A stretch of DNA of 64,000 bases from Rhodanobacter thiooxydans (lineage in GTDB: Bacteria > Pseudomonadota > Gammaproteobacteria > Xanthomonadales > Rhodanobacteraceae). A program made the position numbers and the translations under genes. The stretch is from assembly GCF_021545845.1 (NCBI RefSeq), contig NZ_CP088923.1, positions 3,410,001 to 3,474,000 of the forward strand, given 5' to 3'. Shown here piece after piece: positions 48,874 through 58,000 of this stretch. Within the stretch, counting starts at the first letter, position 1, and every line of letters starts with the position of its first letter. The notes beneath the pieces are model-generated. The model had not been told where the DNA came from, did no database searches, and saw nothing but the letters and a program-made list of their open reading frames with translations.

Positions 48874-49839
48874 ATGCCCGCCCCCGACGTCTCAGCCTTC
48901 ATCCACAGCCACCAGTTCAACCACGTCGACGCGAAGGCGGAGCGCAATACCCGGCGCGTGGTGTTCATCACGGCGGCGATGATGGTGGTGGAGATCGCCG
49001 GCGGCTACTGGCTGAACTCGATGGCCCTGCTAGCCGACGGCTGGCACATGAGCTCGCACGCCCTGGCGATGGGCCTTTCGGTGATGGCCTATGTGTTCGC
49101 CCGGCGCTACGCACAGGACGGCCGCTTCGCGTTCGGCACGTGGAAGATCGAGATCCTCGGCGGCTACAGCAGCGCCCTGCTGCTGGCGGTGGTCGCCGCA
49201 CTGATGATGGTGCAGTCGCTGGAACGGCTGTTCGTGCCTGCGGCGATCCGCTACGACGATGCCATCCTGATCGCGGTGCTCGGCCTGGGTGTCAACCTGC
49301 TGTGCGCGTGGCTGCTGAAGGGCGAACACCATCACGGGCATGCGCATGGACACGACCATGGGCACGACCATGGGCACGACCACGCCCACGGACACCACGG
49401 ACACGACGGTCGCCATCACGACATGAACCTGCGTGCGGCCTACCTACACGTCGTCGCGGATGCGGCGACCTCGGTGCTCGCCATCGTCGCGCTGGTCGGC
49501 GGCAAGCTCTACGGCGCCGCGTGGCTGGACCCGGCGATGGGCATCGTCGGTTCGGTGCTGGTGGCGCGCTGGGCCTGGGGGCTGCTGCGCGAATCCGGCA
49601 GGATCCTGCTGGATGCCGAAATGGATCAGCCGGTGGTCGAGGAGATCCGCGACGTGGTGCGGGAAAAGTTCGCCACGGCGGCCATCAGCGATCTGCACGT
49701 GTGGCGCGTCGGCCGCGACAGCTACGCCTGCATTCTTGGACTGGTGGCCAGCACGGCCATCAGCGCCGAGGATGTGCGCCGGCAGCTGGCCATCCACGAG
49801 GAACTGGTGCACGTGACGGTCGAGGTCGCGGCAGCCTGA
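48874..49839 (+). CDS. dmeF: Cation diffusion facilitator, DmeF-type Ni/Co exporter
   Basis: A 321-residue inner-membrane CDF transporter with six helices. The loop between helices IV and V (about residues 150-184) is extremely histidine rich, with repeated HGHDHG units, as in DmeF proteins. The metal site in helix II is ALLADGWHMSSHALAMG (an H/D pattern typical of DmeF) and in helix V HVVADAATSVLA. It exports Co/Ni using protons. Control by the adjacent dmeR is supported by the shared operator. Confidence 0.92.
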   Translation: MPAPDVSAFIHSHQFNHVDAKAERNTRRVVFITAAMMVVEIAGGYWLNSMALLADGWHMSSHALAMGLSVMAYVFARRYAQDGRFAFGTWKIEILGGYSSALLLAVVAALMMVQSLERLFVPAAIRYDDAILIAVLGLGVNLLCAWLLKGEHHHGHAHGHDHGHDHGHDHAHGHHGHDGRHHDMNLRAAYLHVVADAATSVLAIVALVGGKLYGAAWLDPAMGIVGSVLVARWAWGLLRESGRILLDAEMDQPVVEEIRDVVREKFATAAISDLHVWRVGRDSYACILGLVASTAISAEDVRRQLAIHEELVHVTVEVAAA

Positions 49840-49891
49840 GCCAGTTGCGCGCGAGCCAAGGCCTGTCGCAGCTCGACGCTTTTGCTTCGGC

Positions 49892-49950
49892 GAATCCCGA
49901 ATCCCGAATCCCGGCCCTCAAGGCACCGCCCGCCAGCGGGCTCCTACGGG
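49892..49950. repeat. GAATCCC array plus TAGGAGCCCGCT repeat at the end of the DinG-family gene
   Basis: Three GAATCCC units (49892-49914) are followed by CGCCCGCCAGCGGGCTCCTA (49927-49946). On the minus strand the latter reads TAGGAGCCCGCTGGCGGGCG, and its TAG is the stop codon of the DinG-family gene. It can fold as GCCCGC/GCGGGC. The same repeat type covers the stop at 11659. Confidence 0.75.
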
Positions 49951-51890
49951 TTTTCCCCCGCATCGTCGAAGAAGGCTTGCACGTCCGCCAAGTCGCGCGT
50001 GCGCGGCATCGGCGGGACGCTGGCGAGGAACAGCTTGCCGTAGCCCTTGGTGGTGAGCCGCGGGTCGCACAGCACCAGCACGCCGCGGTCGTGCATGCTG
50101 CGGATCAGCCGGCCGGCGCCCTGCTTCAGTGCGATCACCGCGCTGGGCACCTGCCAGCCCATGAAGGGATTGATGCCGGACTGTTCCAGCGCGGCGAGGC
50201 GCGCCATCAGCACCGGATCGTCGGGTGCGGCGAACGGCAGTTTGTCGATCACCACCACGCTGAGCGCCTCGCCGACCACGTCGACGCCTTCCCAGAAACT
50301 CGCCGCGCCAAGCAGCACGCCATGGCCACTGGCGCGGAACTCTTCCAGCAGCCGCGGCCGTGGCGCGCTGCCCTGCACGAACAGCGGCCACGCTACCTTG
50401 TCCTGCAGCAGCTCGGCGGCGCGGCGTAGCGCGCGGTGCGAGGTGAACAGCAGGAACGCGCGGCCGCTGGAGGCATGCAGCACCGGCAGCACCGTTTCGA
50501 CCACCTTGTCGGTGTAGTCGCGCGCGTTCGGGTCGGGCAAGCCCGACGGCAGGTAGCACAATGCCTGGCGTGCGTAGTCGAACGGACTGTCCAGGCTCAG
50601 CGTCTGCGGCTCGTCCAAGCCGAGCTGGCGCGCGAAATGGTCGAAGTTGCCGGCCACCGACAGCGTGGCCGAGGTGTGCACCCACGCCGCCTGGGTGCGT
50701 TCGCGCAGGCCGCGCATCGGCGCGGCGAGATCCAGCGGCGTGGCATACAGCGCGAAGCCGCGTGGAAAGGTTTCGTACCAGCGTACGTCCTGGTCGCCGT
50801 GCGTTTCGACGATGCGCTGCAGCCGTTCGGCGAACAGCCCGGCGCGCTCGTGCAGGTTGGCGAAGCCGCGCGAGCGCTCGGCCTGCGAGGCCAGCAGTTC
50901 GGCCAGCGTGGCCAGCAGCTCGCCCAGCTCGTGCAGCGCCGCGCGTACCTCGGTGCGATCCTCCAGCAGGGCGAACGCGCCGCGCGCGGGCAGCGGCTCC
51001 ATCGCCAGGCGCAGCTTGCGCAACGCATCCTGCAAGGCCTCGACCGGTTCCAGCAGCAGGCCGATCGCACCAGTGACGCCGCTGCATTCGGCCAGCGTGT
51101 CCTGCGCCATGTCGGTGAGCTGGCGCGCACTGAGACTCTGCGAGAAGAACTGCCCGGCCAGTTCGGGGATCTGGTGCGCCTCGTCGAGGATGAAGGCCGC
51201 CGCGCCCGGAAGGATCTCGCCGAAGCCTTCCTGCTTCAGCGCCAGGTCGGCGAACAGCAGGTGATGGTTGACCACCACCACGTCGGCCTCCATCGCCTCG
51301 CGACGCGCCTTGAACACGTGGCAGTCGTCGTAGAACGGGCACTCCACGCCGAGGCAGTTTTCCGCGGTGGAGGTGACCCGCGGCCACAGCGGCGATTCCT
51401 CCGGTACCTCGGCCAGCTCCATGCGGTCGCCGCGGCGGGTACGCGCGGACCAGGCGCGGATCGTCGCCAGCTGCGCCGCCTGCGTGCGCTCCAGGCTGCC
51501 GCCATCGCGCACGGTCTGGTCGAGCCGGTACAGGCACAGGTAGTTCGCGCGGCCTTTCAGCAGCGCCGTCTTCAAGCGTGCGCCCAGCACCGAGCGCACC
51601 TTCGGCAGGTCGCGGAAATACAGCTGGTCCTGCAGCGCCTTGGTGCCGGTGGAGATGATCACGCGCTCGCCCGAGAGCAGCGCCGGCACCAGGTAGGCGT
51701 AGGTCTTGCCGGTGCCGGTGCCGGCCTCGGCGATCAGCGTGTCGCGCCCGGCGATGGCCTGCTGCACCGCCCGCGCCATCGCCTGTTGCGCCAGCCGCGG
51801 CGCGAAATCCGGCAGCTCGCGCGCGAACGGCCCCTCGGCACCGAGCAGGGCGCCGACGTCGTCGGACTCGGTGTCTTCGAGGGCGTCCAT
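49944..51890 (-). CDS. DinG/YoaA family iron-sulfur DNA helicase
   Basis: A 648-residue XPD-like helicase. Walker A is EAGTGTGKTYAYLVPALL (near residue 58). The four iron-sulfur cysteines are recognisable: one in RANYLCLY and three in ENCLGVECPFYDDCHVF. The DEAH box is FILDEAHQIPELAG, and motif VI lies in VIALKQGAGRLIRSMHDRG. Length is nearer to YoaA than to E. coli DinG. Role: unwinding of damaged DNA or R-loops. Stop TAG sits in a TAGGAGCCCGCT repeat. Confidence 0.93.
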   Translation of the reverse strand: MDALEDTESDDVGALLGAEGPFARELPDFAPRLAQQAMARAVQQAIAGRDTLIAEAGTGTGKTYAYLVPALLSGERVIISTGTKALQDQLYFRDLPKVRSVLGARLKTALLKGRANYLCLYRLDQTVRDGGSLERTQAAQLATIRAWSARTRRGDRMELAEVPEESPLWPRVTSTAENCLGVECPFYDDCHVFKARREAMEADVVVVNHHLLFADLALKQEGFGEILPGAAAFILDEAHQIPELAGQFFSQSLSARQLTDMAQDTLAECSGVTGAIGLLLEPVEALQDALRKLRLAMEPLPARGAFALLEDRTEVRAALHELGELLATLAELLASQAERSRGFANLHERAGLFAERLQRIVETHGDQDVRWYETFPRGFALYATPLDLAAPMRGLRERTQAAWVHTSATLSVAGNFDHFARQLGLDEPQTLSLDSPFDYARQALCYLPSGLPDPNARDYTDKVVETVLPVLHASSGRAFLLFTSHRALRRAAELLQDKVAWPLFVQGSAPRPRLLEEFRASGHGVLLGAASFWEGVDVVGEALSVVVIDKLPFAAPDDPVLMARLAALEQSGINPFMGWQVPSAVIALKQGAGRLIRSMHDRGVLVLCDPRLTTKGYGKLFLASVPPMPRTRDLADVQAFFDDAGENP

Positions 51891-52050
51891 CCGCCAAGTA
51901 TGGCGGAGCGGCCGCGCGGGACAAAACGGCGGCGGGAACCTCCGCCGTCACCGGCGCATCAACCCGACAACCAGGCAGTTGCGGCGGCCACTGGCGGCCG
52001 CCGCATGCATGCCCCACCATGGCGCACCACTACCGCAGGGGAGTAGCGCG

Positions 52051-52440
52051 ATGACGACCGAACTGTGCATGCTGATGTGGAGCGTGGTGCTGGGTCTGCT
52101 GCAGGTCGCGCTTGCCGCCACCTGCACGGTCGCCCAGCGCGGACTGGGCTGGGCCGCGAGTCCCCGCGACGAAGTGAAGCCGCCGCTCAGCGGCGTGGGC
52201 GGCCGCCTGCAGCGTGCCAGCGCGAATTTTCTCGAGACCTTCCCGTTCTTCGTCGCCGTGGTGCTCGCTGCGCAGCTGCTGCAGCGCCACGACCACTTCA
52301 CCGAACTCGGCGCCCAGCTCTACTTCTGGGCGCGCGTGGCCTACGTGCCGGCCTACGCCGCCGGCATCCCGTACCTGCGCACGCTGATCTGGGCGGCGAG
52401 CATCGCGGGCATCGTGCTGGTGCTGGTGGCGCTGTTCTGA
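52051..52440 (+). CDS. MAPEG family membrane protein
   Basis: A 129-residue inner-membrane protein with four hydrophobic segments. The family signature is clear in LQRASANFLETFPFFVAVVL (near residue 48-67). MAPEG enzymes act in glutathione and eicosanoid metabolism in animals; bacterial members are mostly uncharacterised. The ATG at 52051 begins the first helix and has AGGGGAG upstream. The gene is divergent from the DinG-family gene. Confidence 0.88.
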   Translation: MTTELCMLMWSVVLGLLQVALAATCTVAQRGLGWAASPRDEVKPPLSGVGGRLQRASANFLETFPFFVAVVLAAQLLQRHDHFTELGAQLYFWARVAYVPAYAAGIPYLRTLIWAASIAGIVLVLVALF

Positions 52441-52476
52441 CGCCCGCCGACTGCGCGGGGTCCGCGCACGACAAAC

Positions 52477-53001
52477 TCAATAGCGCGGGATGCCCGGCTT
52501 GTGGCACTGCGCCACCCACTTGCGCGCGGTGTCGGCGCCGGCCACGTCGCGCGCCTGCAGGCGCATCTCCACGATGGTCTGCCAGTTGCGTGCGCACAGC
52601 GGGCCCAGCCTGGGGCCGAGCGACCACGACTTGTGGGCGAGCCTCTCGGCAGCGGAGAAGTCCTTCAGCCGCACCGCCACTTCCGCGCGCTCCTGCAGCA
52701 GGTCGGGCGACTCCGGGTTGAGCTTCAGCGCCTGGTCCAGCGTGGCTGCGGCGTCGACGTACTTGCCGGCCTGCTCGTCGCGTCGGGCGGTGTCCTGCAG
52801 CGAGCTGATGCCCGGATCACGCAACGGGTTCACGTCGATGACCGACTTCTCGCGGTCGCCGGCGGCGCGGATCGCGGCCACCTGGTCATGGGCCGGCGCC
52901 GACGGGCGCGTTTCCAGCGGCGGCGTGGTGGCGAACATGCCGCAGCCCGCCAGCAGGCCGGCGACCAACAACAGGGAAGAAGCTTTGCCCAGGTATTGCA
53001 T
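52477..53001 (-). CDS. TPR-containing lipoprotein next to PBP1b
   Basis: A 174-residue exported lipoprotein. The signal peptide ends in a lipobox LLAGCGMF (Cys near residue 20). After a proline-rich linker a TPR-like helix pair is visible (YVDAAATLDQALKLNPESPD, LKDFSAAERLAHKSWSLGP). It lies two bases after mrcB on the same strand, an arrangement where E. coli-type systems encode PBP1b partners elsewhere; a role in controlling PBP1b (like LpoB) is possible but not shown. Confidence 0.78.
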   Translation of the reverse strand: MQYLGKASSLLLVAGLLAGCGMFATTPPLETRPSAPAHDQVAAIRAAGDREKSVIDVNPLRDPGISSLQDTARRDEQAGKYVDAAATLDQALKLNPESPDLLQERAEVAVRLKDFSAAERLAHKSWSLGPRLGPLCARNWQTIVEMRLQARDVAGADTARKWVAQCHKPGIPRY

Positions 53002-53003
53002 GA

Positions 53004-55352
53004 TCAATTTCCGTTCGGTAAGTCGGGTGCGGTGGAGGCGGCGCCGGCGGCAGCGGGCGGCGGGCCGTTGCTGCCGCCGAACAGGCTCTGGATACCCTGC
53101 CAGAAACAGCCTTCGGCGTCGGCCGACACGGTGCCGGCGATCACCGGCACCTGCTGCGCGCCCGCGCACTGCGGTTCGGTGCGCCGGCCGCTGGACGGGT
53201 TGATCCAGGCCATCTCCAGCCCTTCGCCGGGCGCGGCCGACAAGGGCCGGGTCGGCAGCCTGGCGAACAGCTCACGCCAGGCGCGCAGGCCGCCGCTGGC
53301 GCCGAACAGGGTGGTCGGCTTGTTGTCGTCGCGACCCATCCAGAACACCGCCAGGTGCTCGCCGGTGAAACCGGCGAACCAGCTGTCGCGCATGTCGTTG
53401 CTGGTGCCGGTCTTGCCGGCGGCGTGCAGCGAGGCCAGCGCGGAGTTGCCGAGCGCGCTGGCGGTGCCGTACTCGGCCACCTGCTGCATCGCCCAGGTGG
53501 TCAGCCGCACCGCGTCCCGGTACTCGCCGGGGCCACCCTGCACCTGATAGCGCTTGATCGTGCGGCCGTTGCCGTCGAGCACGCCGCGCACCGCCACCAG
53601 CGGCAGCGCATGGCCGTCGGCGGCGAGGTATTGGTACAGCTGGGTGAGCTGCAGCGGCGCCAGGTCCTGCGCGCCGATCAGCAGCGACGGGCTGGGGTTG
53701 ATGTCGCCGATGCCGAACGATTTCAGGAACGCCTGGATGCGCGGCAACCCGACCTGCAGCCCGAGGTGGATGGTGGCCAGGTTCCACGAGTGGGCCAGCG
53801 CATCGACCATGATCAGCGGGTCGTGGCTGCGGTGGTCGTCGTTCTGCGGCGTCCAGTAGCTGCCGTCGGGCTGGCGCATGCTGACCGGGCCATCGTCCAT
53901 CAGGCTGGCCAGGTTCCAGCGCTGCGGCTGGGTCAGCGCCACCAGGTAGACGAACGGCTTGATGGTCGAGCCGATCGGCCGGCGCGCGTCGAGCGCGCGG
54001 TTGAAGCCCTGCTCACCCGGCGTCCTGCTGCCGACCACGGCCAGCACGCTGCCGGTCTGCGCGCTGGTCACCACCGCCGCCGCCTGCACCCCGTCGCCGC
54101 GCTTGCCCAGACCCTTCAGGCTGTCGGTGATCGCCCGCTCGGCGTACAGCTGGGCGGCCGGATCCAGCGTGGTGAAGATCGACAGCTTGCCCTCACGCAG
54201 CGCCTGCTCGTCGAAGTCGGCGGTGATCTGCTTGCGCACCAGGTCCATGAAGGCGGGGAAGCGGTTGTGCGGCAGCTGGCCGTTCTTGACGATGTCCAGC
54301 GGCGCGGCCTGCGCGGTATTGAGCTGCCCGGCGCCGATCAGGTTGGTATCGAAGAATTCCTGCAGCACCAGGTTGCGCCGGGCCAGCGCGCGCTGCGGCG
54401 AGCGGCGCGGGTCGTAGTAGCTCGGCCCCTTCACCATGCCCACCAGCAACGCGATCTCCTGCGGCCGCAGGTCTTCCAGCCGGCGCCCGAAGTAGAACTC
54501 CGACGCCGCCGCGAAACCGTGCACCGCCTGGCCGCCCTGCTGGCCGAGGAAAACGTCGTTGACGTAGGCCTCGAGGATGCGTCCCTTGCTGTAGTGCGCC
54601 TCCAGCAGCAGCGCCATCAGCGCCTCGTTGATCTTGCGCGTGAAGTTCTGCTCGCGGCTGAGGAACAGGTTGCGCACCAGCTGCTGGGTCAGCGTGGAGC
54701 CGCCCTGCACGGTGTGCCCGGCGCGCAGGTTGGCGAACGCGGCGCGCGCGATCGCGCTGACGTCGATGCCGATGTGGTGGTTGAAGTCGCGGTCCTCGAC
54801 CGCCTGCAGGCCGCTGACCAGCAGCGGCGGCACGTCGGCCAGGCGCACGAAGCGGCGCTCTTCCTGGCTGGCGCCGTACAGCGTGGCGATGCGCGCCGGG
54901 TCCAGGTGGGCCAGCTCGATCGGCTTGCCGCTGGCCGCGTCCTGCACCGACTGCACCACGCCCTGACCCAGCGTGACGCGGATGCGCTTGGGCAGCTCGC
55001 CGCCGTCCGGCCCGGCGTAGCCGCGCGAGGCGATGGTGTAGCGCGCACCCTGCTTCACCCAGCTGCCGGCAACCTGACCCTTGCCGTCGTTGCTGTAGCC
55101 AGCGAAGGTCAGCTCCAGTTCCAGCGCTGCGCTGGTCATCGGCGTGTCGGCCGCCAGCGGCAGCGGCCGCGCGTAGACCCGGGTGGGCACCGCGAACACC
55201 AGCTCGTTGAAACGGTCCTGCACCCGCTTGTTCAGCACCAGCGTGTACGGCAGCACGAAGCCGAACAGCAGGCCCATGCCGATCCAGAACGGGATGCGCA
55301 ACCACGGCCAGCTGCGGCGTGCCAACGCGCGAGTACGGGTCAAGAGGGCCAA
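53004..55352 (-). CDS. mrcB: Bifunctional penicillin-binding protein 1b
   Basis: A 782-residue class A PBP. One N-terminal helix (about residues 20-41) anchors it in the inner membrane; a UB2H-like domain follows (to about 150). The glycosyltransferase domain has EDRDFNHHIGIDVSAIAR, GGSTLTQQLVRNLFL and the KINEALMALLLE motif. The transpeptidase motifs are GSTIKPFVYL (active Ser near 470), SWN and KTGTSND. It polymerises and crosslinks peptidoglycan. The lipoprotein gene downstream probably shares its message. Confidence 0.95.
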   Translation of the reverse strand: MALLTRTRALARRSWPWLRIPFWIGMGLLFGFVLPYTLVLNKRVQDRFNELVFAVPTRVYARPLPLAADTPMTSAALELELTFAGYSNDGKGQVAGSWVKQGARYTIASRGYAGPDGGELPKRIRVTLGQGVVQSVQDAASGKPIELAHLDPARIATLYGASQEERRFVRLADVPPLLVSGLQAVEDRDFNHHIGIDVSAIARAAFANLRAGHTVQGGSTLTQQLVRNLFLSREQNFTRKINEALMALLLEAHYSKGRILEAYVNDVFLGQQGGQAVHGFAAASEFYFGRRLEDLRPQEIALLVGMVKGPSYYDPRRSPQRALARRNLVLQEFFDTNLIGAGQLNTAQAAPLDIVKNGQLPHNRFPAFMDLVRKQITADFDEQALREGKLSIFTTLDPAAQLYAERAITDSLKGLGKRGDGVQAAAVVTSAQTGSVLAVVGSRTPGEQGFNRALDARRPIGSTIKPFVYLVALTQPQRWNLASLMDDGPVSMRQPDGSYWTPQNDDHRSHDPLIMVDALAHSWNLATIHLGLQVGLPRIQAFLKSFGIGDINPSPSLLIGAQDLAPLQLTQLYQYLAADGHALPLVAVRGVLDGNGRTIKRYQVQGGPGEYRDAVRLTTWAMQQVAEYGTASALGNSALASLHAAGKTGTSNDMRDSWFAGFTGEHLAVFWMGRDDNKPTTLFGASGGLRAWRELFARLPTRPLSAAPGEGLEMAWINPSSGRRTEPQCAGAQQVPVIAGTVSADAEGCFWQGIQSLFGGSNGPPPAAAGAASTAPDLPNGN

Positions 55353-55454
55353 CGCGGGGAAATCCGGCTATCGAGTGGTTGGATCATAGGGCCTGCTACC
55401 CGGCGGGCATATGAACGCGGCGGGCGGTTTTATGGCCGAATACGGGCAACAAGG

Positions 55455-56590
55455 CATCGGGGAACCGGTAGGAGATTCTATGTTGTTAGTCAAGCCATCT
55501 GATGCGCCTTGGCGCGGTAGTTGGACTGGTTTTTGAGCAGCGCGAAGGCGATACGTGCGAGTTTGCGTCCGAGCGCGACCAGCGCCTGGATGCGGGTCAA
55601 GCCACGTGCCATGGCACGCTCGTAGAAGGGTTTCCAGGTGGACGATCGACAAGCGGTCATGGCGGCCATGTAAAGCAACCGGCGCAGTTCCGGGTCCCCT
55701 TTCTTGGTCAGCTTGCGTCGTCCGCTGAAGGTGCCTGACTCGCGGACACGGACGTCCATGCCGATGAAGGCGATGTAGGCATCGGCGCTCTTGAAGGCGC
55801 CGCGGTGGAAGATCAGGGTCAGGGCGGCGGCGGTGACGGGGCCGATCCCCTCGATCCCCTCACAGCGTCGTGCGTCGGCGTTCCAGCCTTGATGCAGCAG
55901 TGCCTTCTGCACGCGTTGGTCGATGAGGTGCTGCAGGTGGGCCATCTTGGCCAGCATGGCGCGCGTGGAGGTCTTTAGCTCCGGCAGGCATTGCAGGCTC
56001 TGACGCAAGGTCGTTTGTGCCTGAACCAGCACGGCGCGACGGCGCAGTAGACGCTGGACCGTGGCATAGCCCGCTGGCGGCGGGGTCCACGCCCGCAGAT
56101 CGCTCTTTTCATGCGTGAGGTAGCGCAATAGCAAGGCGGCGTCCGACGCATCGGTCTTGGCTCGTCCGCCGATGCTTTCGCGGTAGCGCTTCAGCCGCAG
56201 GCCATCAATCACGTAGATCGAATGCCCCAACGCGTGAGCCCGCTCGACCAGCAGGACGTGAAAGACGTTGGTCGCTTCCACCGCCAGGCACACGGGGCCG
56301 GCCAGCGTCTTGAGGTAGCGGTCGATCGCCTTGCGTTCATTGCTCAACTTCACCACATCCGACGACCAGGACTGGCGAATCACCAGCTCCGCCTTGGCCA
56401 CATCGGCGCCAATCAATCGAGCTTCAACATGCATTGCCATGAGGGGTTCTCCCGGGTAGCTTTCAGGGCGCTTGCCGGGAACTCACCTGCGCTGGCTTGC
56501 CACAAATCGTCGGTCCCAAAGGCCGATAGATTCCTTATTGGCGCTGGTGGTGAGGGGCGGGACGAAGTCTCCTACCGTCTGTGCCTTTGG
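55455..56590 (-). mobile_element. IS110-family insertion sequence (IS1111-like, first element)
   Basis: CGGTAGGAGA (55466-55475) and TCTCCTACCG (56568-56577) form a perfect 10-bp inverted pair around the transposase gene, matching the subterminal repeats of the IS1111 group. The exact ends are not determined. The only noncoding room inside is 56441-56567, upstream of the transposase, where a bridge/seek RNA could be encoded. Confidence 0.6.
55490..56440 (-). CDS. IS110-family transposase, first copy
   Basis: A 316-residue DEDD transposase. The RuvC-like N-terminal domain shows IGADVAKAELVI (Asp), VCLAVEATNVFH (Glu) and GRAKTDASDAALL (Asp). The C-terminal domain contains GIEGIGPVTAAALTLIF (transposase IS116/110/902 type) and RELRRLLY-like ELRRLLYMAAMTACRSSTW with the serine region. 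The gene appears intact. It points toward mrcB, away from the second element. Confidence 0.92.
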   Translation of the reverse strand: MAMHVEARLIGADVAKAELVIRQSWSSDVVKLSNERKAIDRYLKTLAGPVCLAVEATNVFHVLLVERAHALGHSIYVIDGLRLKRYRESIGGRAKTDASDAALLLRYLTHEKSDLRAWTPPPAGYATVQRLLRRRAVLVQAQTTLRQSLQCLPELKTSTRAMLAKMAHLQHLIDQRVQKALLHQGWNADARRCEGIEGIGPVTAAALTLIFHRGAFKSADAYIAFIGMDVRVRESGTFSGRRKLTKKGDPELRRLLYMAAMTACRSSTWKPFYERAMARGLTRIQALVALGRKLARIAFALLKNQSNYRAKAHQMA

Positions 56591-56959
56591 CCAGATGCGA
56601 ACCTGGTCCCTCCACCCCGGCAAGCTCTTTCTCGCTTGCCGGGACCAAACATACAAGCGCACCCTGTGCGCGATGCTCTTTCGCCACCTGACGAAGAGCA
56701 TCGCGCACAGGGTGCGCTCCTTAGGTCTTGATGTCCGACCTGTCAGGGTCGAGCATTCCCGACTGATCATCGGGGGAACCGGGTGATGCCGATGCGCTCC
56801 TTTGGCTTCGAGCCCGTGACGTAGATGCACACCCCGGTTCCGATTTCGCTCATCCAGAAGTTTGAACGGTACCCTCGGCCCGCCACTGGCGTGAGCCTGC
56901 ACACCTAAGGATCAGCCGGATGAGCATGGTGATCGGAACAAACCATGCGAGGTAAGGCG
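56591..56959. other. Noncoding spacer between two IS110 transposase genes
   Basis: No real gene lies here. The left end contains CAAGCTCTTTCTCGCTTG and the perfect 24-bp inverted repeat 56657-56717. The right part (about 56720-56940) should include the left end of the second IS110 element and, by analogy with the family, its bridge RNA. Frames crossing the spacer on both strands give the same repeat-derived residues (CAMLF-TKSIAHRV) and are artefacts. Confidence 0.5.
56657..56717. repeat. Perfect 24-bp inverted repeat between the IS110 elements
   Basis: Arms 56657-56680 and 56694-56717 are perfect inversions, with a 13-base loop. On the minus strand the arm starts AAGGAGCGCACCC. It resembles the TAGGAGC-type repeats at 11659 and 49927, so it is likely a genomic REP into which or beside which the IS elements inserted. 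Confidence 0.8.
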
Positions 56960-58000
56960 ATGACAAACGTTGTGGGAGTGGATGTGGCCAAGGCCACGTT
57001 TGATGTGGCCGTTGGTCTGGCCAAGCCGGGCAAATTCCAGACACGCGCCAAGGTGGCCAATCGTGAAGAAGGCTTCCAGGAGTTGATGACCTGGTTGGAC
57101 AAGCACGCGCCGGAAGCGGCGGTGTGCATGGAAGCGACGGGGATCTATCACGAGGCACTGGCCATCTTCCTGGTACAGCAAGGCAAGACGGTCTACGTGG
57201 CCAATCCGGCGCAAGTAAAGTACTTCGGCAAGAGCCAGCTGACGCGAACCAAGACCGACCGCACAGACGCCAAGCTCATTGCGCAGTTCGCCACCAGTCA
57301 GCAGGCCGGCACCCATCCGATGGCGCCGTGGATGCCGCCGACAGCGGCCCAGCGCACCTTGCGCGCGCTGGTCGAACGGCTGGACGATCTCAAGGGCATG
57401 GAGCGGATGGAAGCGAACCGACTCGACGTCGCCAATGACGCCGTACGCGACTCGGTGGAAGCGTCGCTCAAGGAACTGCGCAAGCAGATCAAGGCGCTGG
57501 AGCAGCGCATCAACAATCACATCGACAAGGATCCCCAGCTGCGCTACGACGCGGCGTTGATGACGTCCATCCCCGGCATCGCCAAGACCACGTCGGCCTC
57601 CCTGCTCGCCGCACTGGGCGACCTGCGACGCTTCGACGCGCCGGGCAAGCTGGTCGCCTTCGCCGGCCTCAACCCGGCACGGCGCGAGTCGGGCACGCTC
57701 AAGGGACAGGTCCGGATCTCCAAAACCGGTGCCCCCGGCTTGCGCGCCAAACTCTACTTTCCCGCCATCTGCGCCAAGAACCACAACCCCGTGGTTCGTG
57801 CCTTCTGCGAACGGTTGCTCGCACGCGGGAAGCTCCCCATCGTGACCGTGTGTGCCGCCATGCGGAAGCTCCTGCACCTAGTCTGGGGCGTCATCCATAC
57901 CAACTCGCTGTTTGATCCTGACTACCCCAGACACCGCCTCGTTGCCTCTGCGCACGCATCACCTGGATGCTCGCTTGCATAACGCGGAACGAGACGGTAT
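56720..58000 (+). mobile_element. IS110-family insertion sequence (second element)
   Basis: A full transposase gene with a noncoding region of roughly 240 bases upstream. The ends cannot be fixed because IS110 elements often lack terminal inverted repeats. The right end should lie just past the FDPDYP codons, near 57930-58000. This is a different element from the first one, since the two transposases are clearly divergent in sequence. Confidence 0.5.
56960..57982 (+). CDS. IS110-family transposase, second type
   Basis: A 340-residue DEDD transposase. VVGVDVAKATFDVAV holds the first Asp, VCMEATGIYHEALA the Glu and LTRTKTDRTDAKLIAQF the other Asps. The C-terminal transposase domain has LMTSIPGIAKTTSASLLAAL and VAFAGLNPARRESGT. 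The serine of the C-terminal domain and the KLLHLVWGVIHTNSLFDPDY tail are typical of the IS110 group. I prefer ATG 56960, preceded by AGGTAAGG; ATG 56945 is possible. The last 20 residues (RHRLVASAHASPGCSLA) look like read-through past the usual end. Confidence 0.9.
   Translation: MTNVVGVDVAKATFDVAVGLAKPGKFQTRAKVANREEGFQELMTWLDKHAPEAAVCMEATGIYHEALAIFLVQQGKTVYVANPAQVKYFGKSQLTRTKTDRTDAKLIAQFATSQQAGTHPMAPWMPPTAAQRTLRALVERLDDLKGMERMEANRLDVANDAVRDSVEASLKELRKQIKALEQRINNHIDKDPQLRYDAALMTSIPGIAKTTSASLLAALGDLRRFDAPGKLVAFAGLNPARRESGTLKGQVRISKTGAPGLRAKLYFPAICAKNHNPVVRAFCERLLARGKLPIVTVCAAMRKLLHLVWGVIHTNSLFDPDYPRHRLVASAHASPGCSLA

Noticed and set aside
56472..56902. Frames on both strands between the IS110 transposases
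   Set aside because: Both strands give the same CAMLF/TKSIAHRV residues because they translate a perfect inverted repeat; no domain is present.
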